Shown here: piece by piece, positions 38,158 to 51,500 of the stretch
Layout: every line of letters begins with the position of its first letter
Numbering within the stretch: position 1 is the first letter of the stretch
DNA from: Dipetalonema caudispina
Lineage: Eukaryota; Nematoda; Chromadorea; Rhabditida; Onchocercidae
Length of the DNA stretch: 64,000 nucleotides
Assembly: GCA_013365325.1 (NCBI GenBank)
Contig: JABVXV010000024.1
Span: forward strand, 372,001 to 436,000
Reading direction: 5' to 3'
Position numbers and translations under genes: made by a program
Notes under the pieces: generated by a model
Seen by the model: the letters and a program-made list of their open reading frames with translations, nothing else
What the model was told of the DNA's origin: nothing
The model's database searches: none

Positions 38158-39836
38158 TTAGAATACTGAGGTCTGAAGATGGAAGCAGTTCCACAAACTA
38201 TATAACGCTGAAAACAAGATTAAGATTATATGTTCAGCAGTAATACTATTATCTGAACGAGTATTATTGAAGGGAAGATAGGCGATACCATCTGCAGGAC
38301 AAGGGTGATATGTTAGTAAGAGTGACTTCTTCGGGCTTTGCCATTCCCATGGCCTTTCCTTGCAATCCATAAGTTGGAAATTCTTGGTTAAACATAGACG
38401 CACGTCAGCTAACAACCAATCTTTGGTCTGCAAAGTGTGAATCTTGAATGCAACAAAGCAATAGCTATCAGCAAATTGACAAATTCATTAAGTAAGTTTT
38501 AAAGAAATACCTCATTATCTTGTAAGCAGTGAAATAGCACATTTTTACCATAAGCAAGTCTTAGACTTTGATGTAATAACAACCGATCGTATAATTTTTT
38601 TTGTGACGGAACGATTTTCTGCTTCTCCAACATACTATAAACTTAAATTTAAATTGGAAATAGTGTAACTGAAAAGAGAAAAAATCTAAATAATAACACA
38701 TTATTGTACATTTTTCAAATATCGCGTCTTCAAAACATTTTTACGATCGTTTACGAAAAGTTCACAAGTTTATCTCAAGGAATTTTTCCTGTTTTCAATT
38801 ATAATTATATCAATAGAGAAGGTATTCAAAAAAAAACTTTAAAGCACTGTAATTTAGCTAAAACTGAAAAATCTTCAATTTCCATCAAAATCACCGATAA
38901 ACGATGGTTACTGATGCATGAGCAAAAGTCAAAAAGTGGTACCCGAAGATATCAAACTGTTCATAGAGAGAGAGAGATTTGTTGAAATATTTCAGTTCAT
39001 CACTGACTTCTTTTACACCTCCTGCACATGTTCCATGTTTTTCCCATTCATGCTTCCTGGAATGGTACCACTGAGGACGAAACGTTATCGACGTCAAAAA
39101 ACTCATTAATAAGTCTTCTGTTCTTGTCTTGAAAATCAGCATTCAAAGGAATTTCTTTAGCGTTAATTATTGAGTTTGTTATTTTTGTAATAAAAATATT
39201 TGATTCTACCATAGCGACGATACAGATCGTATCACAAGCAAATTTGGCCAGTATTTTTCCAAACTTTGTTTAATTGGAAGAAGTTTGGATAAAACAAATT
39301 TCTTTGCCTCGCCACCACAGAACTGCGGGAACGATCCATCGTTGCGATCCGGCCTTAAAACTATGAAAATTCGAAATTCAGCTTTATAATTAAGATATCT
39401 AAAAACAAGTTCAATAAAATCTGGAATGAAAGCTTACAAGGGAGAAATGGATTGACCCTTCTTAATAATTTGCGAGAACCAAATTCTTTTCAAGATTTTC
39501 GAGACTTATTGCATTTGAAAAATCCAAAAGTTGAACTGAAAATTTTCTTGGTGATTTTTCTAGATGCGAGAATTTGAAAAGAAAAAAAAGAACCCAAACT
39601 TTAAGGATTTCTCGAACCTACCACAACCCATGAATTGTCCACGGGGCAGCATCGACAGGTACCTTGCAAAAATCATTAGTCGTCTCCTTGGCAATAGATC
39701 TAGTAGGACCGTCATAAGCACGACAAACAGATGTTGGATAAACTAAAGTTAGTTCAAAATAATCGAAACCACCAACTTTTTCAGTATTCACATGTGCCAG
39801 TGCCGCTGTTATTGGCAGTAAAGCTAATATGTTCAT
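38158..39836 (-). CDS. rnst-2: RNase T2 family endoribonuclease
   Basis: Secreted or lysosomal endoribonuclease that cuts single-stranded RNA via 2',3'-cyclic phosphates. Five exons join in phase: 39836-39622, 39353-39224, 39070-38943, 38634-38511, 38427-38158. They total 867 nt, 288 residues. Both active-site boxes are intact: CAS I as WTIHGLW with H69, and CAS II as HEWEKHGTC with H122, E123 and H127. Disulphide cysteines are present (FPQFCGG, LFHCLQ, VRLCL). The N-terminus is a short hydrophobic signal (MNILALLPITAALAH) behind a TTGTTCAG acceptor at 39845-39847. The donor of exon 2 is uncertain: GTATCG after 39224 gives the best spacing, with GTGATA upstream as the alternative. The last 25 residues are hydrophobic (HIILILFSALYSLWNCF), unusual for the family; a GPI signal or membrane anchor is possible. 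Confidence 0.9.
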
Positions 39837-39844
39837 TTCAATTT

Positions 39845-39847
39845 CTG
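39845..39847 (-). other. Likely trans-splice acceptor for RNase T2
   Basis: TTTGTTCAG precedes AAATTGAA and the start codon on the minus strand. It supports the chosen start. Confidence 0.5.
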
Positions 39848-42549
39848 AACAAATTCACTTCATGACAAGGAAAACCCTAGAATCTCGACCTGGAACCAAT
39901 TATAGAATTTTAAAACAGGTTTCATAATTAGTATATCACGTCTTAAACTTTTCTGTGAACAATAGCATTTGTAATTCCCAAATATGATCTTCTTTCATCT
40001 GTATCGTTGAATGAAATTTCAAACCAAAAAAGAGTTTTGACTCCCAATGTTAAAAATACGTATATTTCATATTCTGAAAGTCCAAAAATTCTCCATATTC
40101 AAAGGATACAAGAGCTAGATGTGAACAACGACAGAATATATTCCCGAACTATTTCTCAATCTCTTTTCTTTTAGCTAAAAAAGTTGTGCTAGACCAGAAG
40201 AACAGAGAATTGTGACGCTAAATGACACAATCGTGATCAAGTAGCAAAAAATTTTGAATAATTTTTTTTATTACAATAATACAACGGAAGAAAAACAATT
40301 TTGAATTAGTAATATACTTCAGTGAATTGTATAGATATGACTATATAGAAATTTCAATTCAAATCAAATAAAAATTAGAACAAATCACTGGATATACTTG
40401 CCAACATAACAACAATATATACTAATGATGACAACAATTGTTGATCAAAAATGAACAAAGAGCTGTACAGCATCTATAAATTTACATCAGCTCGTTGTTA
40501 TCCCATCAATTTCGACATGTTCTCTCTTTCTATATGGAAATATGATCGGACTACACAATGATGATGCCAATAAAACATGTGATAAATGAAAGGAAATTGT
40601 ATACTTGGCAGTAGATCTGAAAATTCAAAGATTGGTTTTATTGATAACAATTTTTAGTGCTTCAAATGACATAGCGAAAATGTCCTAATCGATATCATGT
40701 CATAGCACAGCCATCAATAAACGACATTGCAGAAGCGATACCTATCATTGTTATTGTTTTACAACGAATGATACAGAAGCTAAACAAACTTTTAGTAACT
40801 AAAAGTTATCCATAAATTATTCTACAATTAAAATAACGACAAGGAAATTTACAAAAAACACAGACTGACTGAAAACATCAAGCAAACATTTGATGAACAA
40901 AAGTGCATAAACTGACATTTATTCAAAGGTGAAATTTCAGGAATAAATTAAAAATTCTAGATAAATCATCTGCTCTATTCATTGCTGAAATTTCGTAGCT
41001 AATAAATCTAGAAAAAGGTGAATCACAAGAGATAACAAGGAGGTAATATTCTATCCATATCAACAAATGTTCGATATTCCCTCACAATCCACTTGCAGAG
41101 AGTTTCAGAAAGTTAACTACAATTAAATAATCGTCTTTCTTTATGCACTTTAGATTCCTGAATCTGTTTAGGTAAATTCCAGATTTATCAATCTTTACGA
41201 ATCGCGAACCGTATACAAAAAAAAAAGAAAGAAATGATGGAAGTAATCATAAAAAAACATTTGAGAGCGGATGCTCTAATGGAAATGCATTAGTGATATT
41301 AGTTGAATGAACATCGCAATTTTCATGACAAATAAAAAAAGGCAAACTTAAAGAAAAGCTCAAATACACTGATATACCGACACAAATACAGAACTGAACA
41401 ACCGCTTGAAATTGGATGGAAAAACGGAATGACAATTATCCTTCCAGAAAGTACAGTAAACTATTCACAGAATTACTTACTTCTCATGATTTTATTTCAC
41501 ATTAATCAATTGAGAAATTATCTGTTCTTTACACAAAATTAAATTTTTAAAATGAAGCTTAGATATGCTTGACTCATCTTGTAGGCATCTAAAAACTTGA
41601 ATGGATTGTTCAGTCGAATCTTTTTGCTACTTTAAATTTTCAAAATGGTTTACAATTTCATGAAACACAAAATAATTCAACTCCAGTACCACCATTAAAA
41701 AAAATTCTTTACTACAACTAAATGCACTAAACATTTAAGCTTATATGAATAAATAAAAAGAAATTAAATAAAAGTGGAAATCATTAAGAAGGAATAGTAG
41801 CTTACCATAGTTTAGAATTCTTAGTGAAGAGGATATAATAACGGAAGAGATGTGAACTATCAGTGAAAACAATAACAATGTACTTAAACTCTCCTCTGCA
41901 TTTATTCAAAATTTGACCTTAATGTGAACCGATTTCAACCCACGGTATGCAAACAAAACAGAAATCCCAGTGAATATTTAATGGAAAAGGAAGCTTGACA
42001 GTACAAAGTGAAGGAGTGACACGAAGAGAACCTTCCGTTTCCTACAACTGACAGAATTCTTAGAAAGAAAAAGTTCAGAAACTAAATATGGTCAGATGAA
42101 AGCAACCTTTTTCACTCTTCATTTAACTCATCAGAACTCAACAATAGCCCAACACAACTTGACTTTTACAAGATTTATTTCTTTTTATTCCAACGATAGT
42201 GTCACCTAATGCCTTCTTTATTATTGGGAACATAAGAAAACAAATGAAGAAATAAAAGTCCATAGCTACTTGGAGTGCATGCTAACAATGCAGTGAAAAT
42301 GTGGTGGGGATATATTATTGGCTAACACTTCTCCCTTCACTTTCATTTTCAGGATTTACATAATTGAAAATGAAAGATGGAGTAATAACTGAAATGCAAG
42401 CAACACAAACAAATCTGAGAGAAATAATAATGAATCAACAAAAATCATAAAAAAGTAAATATAATATCAAACCATGTCTTCATCAAAATTCTATTTTAAC
42501 ACAAATGAAAGAAAGAGGGGACAAAAAATGAAAGAAAGGGCAGCACTTT
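39848..42549. other. Gene-free region between RNase T2 and unc-34
   Basis: About 2.7 kb of AT-rich DNA containing the RNase T2 promoter side and the unc-34 3' end, since both genes run on the minus strand. Isolated open frames (for example 41247-41435) have hydrophobic, chance-like composition. No repeat of note was found. Confidence 0.5.
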
Positions 42550-45500
42550 CTACCTTCTCTGCAAACATAATTCGGAGCGTAATGCTTCGATAATTTCATT
42601 TTTTGCTTTGTTTATTTCTTGTCTTATTTCATTTAAAACTTCTTCCTTCCATTTCTCCAAAGTTTCCGTTGTTACAGCAGAACTATGCCCAGCACTTCGT
42701 GACTCTTCTTGATTCAACGAGTTTGAGCTTGGCAATCTGAAAATCAATTGAATCAATCACATTTGTGATGACAAACGCGAATATGTTGTAATATGCTAGG
42801 CAACCGATGGAAAACGTCATTTAATAAATTATGAACACTGCAAAAAAAAATTGAACAGCGTCTGAAAGAATGCTACGTTTACGTGAAAGATTGGAACTGA
42901 AAGTAGAGGCTGGGCGACTGTGCCCAAGTGTGCAATATCTTTTTTAGTAAGATCAACACAAATATTCGAATGAAATTTTAACACGATATTGACAAAGATG
43001 TAGTTCCGCTATATGTCCCATCACAGGCCTTTTGAAAGTTAAATTAGTGTTAACACAAACAGTAGCAAAATTTCTTTAGGTTTAGTTCTTTTTTGTAATT
43101 TTTTTGCTTTTTTGTTCTTTGTTTTTCGTCTTTCTTTTTCTTTTTTTTTGTGTTTTTTGAGCACTTCATAATTTTAAAACGCAGAACAGCATTAAGATCA
43201 ACGTACATTCCCCTGTGATCTTTACAGTTTCACAAACTGATTTTCTGTTTCTTTCCTCCTTTACGCTTAAAATATATGGCTACTTTAATGACGACTCCTT
43301 ACTTGCGATTTACTTTTGGAGAGTCAGTAATGTTTGCAGTGCCATTAACTTGCTTCTCCCATGGACGACGTAAAGTCCCATTGCCGATAGCATTTGCTGA
43401 GGATGCCGTATCACTTCCTAAAATGAATCAATTGCGAAACATTCTGTTTCATTTCTCCATCAGAGAAATATGTGACGTACTGTTTTTTCCCATGCTTACG
43501 TGAAAATACGAACCGATAGAGCGAGAATCACTATTATCACACTGATTTTTGCGTTTGCTGAGAGTTGCTTCCAGTTCTGACAATAAATTACTGCCACCTG
43601 GAAAGTGCACTCGATGTCGTAAAAAAATTGTTTTAGAGAAAATTTAAAGAAAAAACTGAAACAAACATAATAAGGGATATGAAGAGAGTAAGAATATGAT
43701 AGTTCTTACTAATCACATTTATAAACTACTACAAGGATGATTTTTTTTTTTAAATTATCCTCCAAGATAGTAAAAACTTCAAATGATAGGATGCGATTGA
43801 AATAGCTGTAAAACAAAATTTGAACATCTATGTAGAGATAAACTGAACTGCATAATCTGGGAAAGATCTAATTATTACTACATAAGGAACATTTGAAATG
43901 CCCAGCAAAATTAAAAAAAAATTTCTTTTTCTATCGAATTCTTCAATTTCGAATCAAAATCCCAGTTTAAATTGTGAAAGTACCGGAAGCTGCTGAATTC
44001 GATGATGGTGGTGCACTGACTTTTCGAAGTTGTACTTTTTTCAACTGTTCTGCAATAGAGCTGCCACTTCCTTTGCCCAATGATAGGGAAGATGGAGGTG
44101 GCGGCGGTGGCGGTGCTGGTGGTGCATTTGAGGAAACTGCTGCTGTAAGGAAAAAGAAGTTGGGAATAGATAAAGTCGGCTTAAGATACGAAAGTTACAA
44201 AGTGTAAGATGAACTTCCCAGAAATTCAGAAAAATAAACTTACCAACATTAGTGGAACTAATGGAAAGTGACGGTGTGGAATTATAACTGTTTGCAAGAG
44301 ATGTAGCTGGGGCAGGTCGAACAGAATTACTGGTAGGGCAGTTATTATTAGTAGAGGTTGTTGCATAAATTGCAGGAGGTAGTGAGGAACCATTGGAGGA
44401 ACTCGATGAACCTTGTGAAGCACGCCGTTGTACATTATATACCATCATCGTTGTTACAGCCCCAGTACCACTGGCTGAACTTTGCACCGACTGTGACGAT
44501 TTTCTACAATTAGCAAAATCAATTCTTTGTTAACTTCCAATTAAAATAAATCTTGCTATGAAGCAATAATTCCTCAGTTTTCATTAAATCACTATAAAAA
44601 GTCTATTGGTGATAGTCTCCCTCTCCTAGCTTCATTATTCGTTATAAATATAGCAGCCAGGAAATTTTTAACCAGCCATTCGGTTGACACCTGCCCCTTC
44701 TTATCTTACCGAATGAAAGCCTGAAATCTATAAAATTTACATCATCCACAGGAAAGGCAATAATTTCTGTGGTAGCAAAATGGCTTATTGAGGCAAGCAG
44801 CTGAGCCTTTCTCCAATTAAAACATATTGGCCATGCAAGACAGTACACATCACTGATGAAAATTATCTCTCATAACAACGAAAATTTTGAAAAATGCAAC
44901 GATTGAGTCTAATGCAGAGTATTTCTAAGGTAGAAAAGAATGTTCTTCTTCTGCTTCTTTCTACTCCTACTTAACTCGCTCAGTGCTTAGGTCTAAAATC
45001 AACGACAAGTAGTTGTTCGGATTAAATGCAAATGTACGAGGAATCTAAAGTGCCTTCATACAACTTAAAAAACATCCCACCACCTTCATATATCAAATCT
45101 GCACAAATAGTTTTGAAAATTTCAAAAATGTAAAAGAACACAATTTTCGGTACTAGAATGGCTTCACTTTTTATTGGATACTAAAAACAAAATTAGAAAT
45201 ACCATCCAAACTAGTACTGAATTACTAAATCTACTACTAACTAGAAAGGAAATCATATATTCTAGAGTCGATAAGTGCAAAAATGATAAATAATGGATTA
45301 TAAGAACTATGAACTGAGAAATCTCAAAGGATCAACAGAACAGTCTTCACATCCTATCTCTTTGTGAGTATTTCATTGCACAAAATTTAAAAAGTGCATT
45401 AGGGTGCAGCAACAAGAATGAAGTGTAAAAAACTTAAAAAATCAAATTAAGTGCTTTAAATAATTCAAGAGCAAGGATTGAATCAGAAACAACGCTTTGA

Positions 45501-48500
45501 TTGGATCAGGACAGATCTAGCTCATATATGTCTGTTACACAATCACAACGCAGCAATATGAAATGGAACATCCTTTGTCGAATATATTTAAACATAAACG
45601 AGTAGTAATTATGGATGACAATGAAGATGAAGTGAATCACCTGGCTTGAAATACAAAATTTGACAATACAAGTTGATCATTAGCGTAGCAAAAAACAAGG
45701 CTGGTAGAAATGAAATTGAAAAGTTGTATACGTTAAGACAAGTTCTCGCCCAAACAACTTAGTTATGTTTGATGTAAATACGGTTGTAAAAATTTTCTAG
45801 CACGGGATGCTGATTCTCTTCCTTGTTCTGAGTAGATATGGCATCAGAAATTATAAAGATTTGAAGTAGTTTAACTCTCTTCTTAAATTTCTTGTTTTCA
45901 GTGTGTTTAGTGTTTACTTTATTTATAATTCTAAATGTTATGAACTGGATCAAGCAATACAAATAATCAACTTTCGAAACGATACCAAACCACCCTTCCT
46001 CCTATCGATATGCAATCATTTGATATCCTAGTTCGGAATGCTTAGTATAAAAGCTATTCTGTTTCATTATATAATGCCAAAAGTAAATTAACAATGCTAA
46101 TTCGAACTGAAAAATACACTGCTAAGATGAAAATTTGTTTTAACTCGCTGTGAGTCATTTCATGATTCGGTTGTCCGCACTCAAAACTCAATCGAATTGA
46201 AGCGGTTGTTGTTCATTTGCTATGTTTACAAAATACTCTGTGTTCCGTCAAAAGAATCCTGTTATACCACTCAGAATAACAACAGAGGAAAAAGCCGCAA
46301 CATAAAAACACTAAAAAAAGATTTGTAGAAAAAGTTAAAGACAAGATTTTTTACAGAAAAAAGCAACATGTTACATTTATACCACACAAGTAGCACTAAA
46401 TTCTATGATGCACATTTCATGCAGTATCTCAGTCTTCCCAGGATAATTCAATCTTTGAAAGGACTTTTACTCATTTCCTGACTGATGTTTTCTTGAACTT
46501 GGTCAATTTAGATTGTTTAATCTTATTCCTGACATCACAATCAGTCTAAGAAGCTAATCAAAATTCTTGGTGGACTTACAAAAAGACTCATGTGGTCAAA
46601 ATTAAAAGTAGGACTTTCTGCAGATAAAAACAAAACCCTCCGCCCCTTCAGCAACACTGACTGCTTCCGGGAGAGTACTGCTCATTTTCTAGATTCTTTT
46701 CTAAAAAAAAAGCTCCAGAAGAAAAACAAGGACTCGAAACGAAGCGAACTAATCAGAAAAAGCAGACCAGACTCGAAATACCTCATTTCTAGGAAGCATA
46801 AAAATGCCATTGACAGCATAAATTTTCAAACAATATAATGTTGTTCAACAGAAAGATTCTATTGTAAATTAAACAGCGTTTTGATAACATCCATCAGTTC
46901 AAAAAGACTGAAGATAAAACAAAAGGATGGGCTGAATTAAATTTTAATAAAGACATAAATAAGGTTACATCATAGGCCACATAAATAGTGATTAAAAAAT
47001 ATCTTTTTGGAAAATTCAGGTAAATCGCCAGTTCATCCTACTAAATTTTAAAATGTAGAAGTGGTAAATATAGTGCTATGAAAAGTATTTTGGGAATGGC
47101 TGTGCAATCAGCTTTGAGACGCACTTCTGTCCGATTCGATGAACCGCCTCCTTCACTTTCATTCATTGTTCATTGAAGATGCATTAAACAATAATTAAGT
47201 TTACTCAATTATACATTAACTAAATCCTTTGCTTCCCAGAACTTAGCTAATCGATTCTCAAACAAAATACTCCCTCGAAAACATGGGGAAACGATAGACA
47301 AGGTTGAGCAGTGTTAAGGTATGACCGAAAGCATATTATTCAACCTTCAATTACTATCAATGTTTGCAAGGAATTAACAGCGGTAATCAGTTGTTATAAA
47401 TCTGAAATGCCTGCATTTCAAATAAAATAATTTCAAATCTATTTCAGTCTCAGTTTAATTCCAACTTGTATCTACTAGCCATTAGAATTCGGATGACCAC
47501 CAAAATCAACAGAAAGATGTAACTATTACAATCACATGGCCATCTCGGGATAAAAATGTCATGTTTCTTATCCGAAATTTAAAAAAAAAGTATGGGAAAA
47601 GATTTTCCTATTTGATAGCAACAAAAACGTGACCAATTTGCATGAGCTCTACTTTTTCTAATATAAACCATTTTTCAGAAAGAGATAAAATTTTGAGATT
47701 TCGACGGTCTGGGAATGCAGTGATGCATTACACTAGTATTGTATCCTTCATTTCGACAAAATTCTTCGACAAAAACAATTTTTTTCCTCCGTTAAGAAAT
47801 GGAAATCTTTTGAAGTGCAATGATATAATTGTGGCCATGTCCTTGAAAGCTCTGTAACACAAATATTCCACCTTTTCTATCCACCATCAACATCAATTTT
47901 ACTCTTACTGCAGTAAAAGCTGTAGTAATAGCAGCAGTTACAGTAATAACAGCCTACTGCATTTCTCGGTATGTTTGTCGATATCAAGCTTTAATGTTAC
48001 AGCTTTCGGAAGATGACTGAATGCTTCCAGTGGCAAACAACAAATGATTTCCTCTACCTATTCCACATTTTCTCACCTTTCCCGACAATAGTTATGTTGC
48101 GTGCAGTAAAAGCTTAAATAAATCCTAAGTGCATTACTCATTTCCACTTCTAGTTAAAAATGAACTCTGGTATAAATACTGGAAAGCCTGCAATGATAAA
48201 ATGACCGAGTAATTCAAAGTTCAGAAACTTCAAAGTCAAAATTCATGATTAAATGTAAAAATTTGATATTTTCAGAAAACATTCTGAAATCTGCTTTTTA
48301 GCTCAAAGTTTGTTAAGTTTTTATCATTCTTAACTTTGTTTCAAATTCACTTAAGTCTTGGAAAAAAAACTAACCGGAAATTGTTTATATTTTGCGCTGA
48401 CGAACCACCACCAGAACACAAACTTTCATCATCAGCACCCCGAAATGATGGTGAACTGTATGCATTGTGATGCAACTGATGTGGCTCTTGATAGATAGTA

Positions 48501-51500
48501 TTCGAAAAACCCAAATCACTGCCTGAAATACCACTGTTATGATTATATTTGAATCTGAAAGAGGAATCACAGAACTGTTCTACGGTAAGGTAGGATAGAT
48601 GATCAGTTCTGAGAGAAATGAGAAAAAATGCTTTCAAGAATTAGTAACTGCCTTCAAAAAGTTTGATGCATTTGACAAAGAATACGCAGCTTGTATTTGA
48701 AACCGAATCTCTGATCTTTGGAGAGCTAGAAGTGCCATATGTCTTAATGTTGAATATAAAAGGCAAATTGTGAGAATTCCGCTTTAGGTGGTAATCAGAA
48801 ACACTCCAAATTAAAATGAATAAAAAATCTGTGAAGTTGCGTAATAAGTAAATAGAACTACTGAATTTTTTTTTAAACCATACCATTCTGATAATCACTA
48901 CTCGACGTTAATAGTGATAATGCCTGTGTCATAACCTTCACGAAAAGACGAGCGTCTTCTTCCTTCATAAAACTTAGGCCGTAAACCTGAAACAAAAATT
49001 ATTTTATTCTCAACATTATTACTGAAATAGTTTGACTATTGATTATCAACGCTTATTTATAAAAAGATGACAGTGAGTAAACATATTAGAAGACAGATAT
49101 AGAATTTTTAAACGAAAGAAATCACTTTTCTTTTTTCATCCCTCCACTGATGAAATGTTGGTGTTGCTGGTTTGTACCTCAATCTCTCGTAAATATTGCA
49201 ATTAAGAATCCAATGCCCATCCTAAAACATTCAAATAACTTCAATTACAGAGTAATACAATTCACAGCAAACGATTGAAATGTGAAAGTTTTTCACAATT
49301 TATTGTGAGGAACCACAAATTATCAAATGAGAGCAATTACTAAAATCTCTCAACAGCCTTATACTGATCAAATGGGTGAAATTATAAAAAAAAAATGAGA
49401 CGAAACCTGACCTGTAGACGAGTACCGACAATACGAAACGCATTGGTATGAACATTATGTAATATTCGGACTTGTGATCGGGCTGCTTCACTAGACCCGT
49501 CAGGTGAAAGCCATTGCTTTGTAGCGTCATCGTACATCATCACATCTGCCATTGCCATTGCTACTGTCGATTCTCTGAAAACTCCAAATATATGCAAGAA
49601 ATAATAATGTAATATCCTAACTCTAATTGCTAATAAGTCTACCATGAATCAATTAAAATTAGAACGCTGTAGTTGGCAACTGAAAAAAATTTTTTTTCCA
49701 ACCAATCTCTTCGAATGTTCTTTTTTCATTTATTCTGGTATCCTAAAAGACAAAAATTATAGATAGCAGAAAATAACGTTGACAGGATTGAATATATGAC
49801 ACCCATATGTTTCACCTCATATTTTACATTCCTCTGTCCCTTAGTATCAGTAATATATTGTATTCATCAACAACAACATAATGAAATATATTTCAACAAA
49901 CAAATATTCATTGACACTTTGAATGAATGGCTCCTCCTCAAGCAGCAATGAATGAAAAGATTTAAGATAGGTGAAGGTGAGAACCCTGAAATCCTTCGCC
50001 ATATCAATAACACAAAGACCAATGACAGATAATCCTTACGACGATGATCATCCTAACACCACAATATTCAAGGGAACCACAATCAGGTATAGTATAATGC
50101 GTAAAAACCTACTCATCGAATATATTTTAAAAAGACAAACTATTTCGTTTTGTAAATCTACCTATATAGAATAGAAAAAAAAATAGAGCACAAGAAATAA
50201 TTTAGAGATGAAACAGGAAGAAATAGAACGTGGGAATAAAGAATTTGTATACTGAATCACATCATTAATAGCAATTAGTACGAAATGAATTAAAATTTGC
50301 AATTGATTCATAGACTGAAGTGAAAATACTAAATCCTAGGAAATTGTGTTACAATAATACTTAAGTCCATACTAGATATTAACGAAGCAAACAAGGTAAA
50401 AATCCGCAATGAAATCTAGTCAATAAACTAAAGTCCAGTAGTTATGTCCACGAAGGCAATTAAAGGGAAAAAACTAATTGTGTAAATAGGATAAAAATAT
50501 AATTTAAAAATGAGACAATATTAAATTAAATCATCTGATCACCTTTATTACTGATGAAACTAATCCCTAAGTCCGTCATTTCTTCTCATCAAATCTATAA
50601 TTAAGGAAAGAACAGCCGTCATTCCCTTTAGAGTGCACTTTAGAATAGTTGGTCAAAATCTTTAATTAACTCAATTTATATACATAATCTCCAATTTTAT
50701 TAACCACTCTCTAGCTCATTTATGTTAACTGCAACTAAACATCATTAATTGCTACACCATACCAGATGCTTTACCAAAATATAGCCGGGTTATGGACATA
50801 TAAAAATTCTTTTTTGGACACTTAACATTAAGGTACCAGATGGAGTCTTGAGATACACCCTATCTATGAAACAGTATGTTTCCTCATACGTATTAATCAT
50901 GGCTAATACGTGTTTCCTTGAAAGAAGTTTAACTGGTCACTTTTGTACTAACAGAGGATAAGCTAACCTTCGCAGATAGAAGCTCGATTATCTTTCAGTA
51001 ATTAACTAAGACAAAGGAAGTATAGCAAGAAGACACGGAAGAATTAAACTATGAAAATAAATTGGATTTTTCAAAATTTGTCTTCTCTTCGTCCCTCAGT
51101 ATCTTCTTTCGAAATCATTTTCACAACATAGAGAAAATGTCCTCCAAATAAAGAAAAAGTAGCGTGATCGGACTTGCCCTTTCCTAAGGACAAATTTAAA
51201 TAATAGTAGAACACACAAGGTGTCACGATACCTTTACTCTTAGTCCCCTTAAAGGGTCATTTCTCGAACACCATTTTCCCACGACAAAAATTTTTACAAA
51301 AACTTGTCATTATTTTATACATTATTCTGCTTCAATGATACATAACAATTACTTCCTTTCCTGATAATTTTAAAAGTAATTTCACAGGAAGTTAAATTCA
51401 GGATCCACTTAACACCAATATTTTACACATTATGTCTTCTGAAGTTCTACGCTCCTAATTCAAAATCTCTGGCATTCTCACACAGATATAGATTAACATT

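Noticed and set aside
38700..38930. Possible extra RNase T2 exon inside the third intron
   Set aside because: Every acceptor there leads to an early stop, while splicing 38943 directly to 38634 gives a full-length family match.
46590..47190. Hydrophilic open frames inside the long unc-34 intron
   Set aside because: Lysine-rich and low-complexity, with no splice sites that fit the flanking exon phases.
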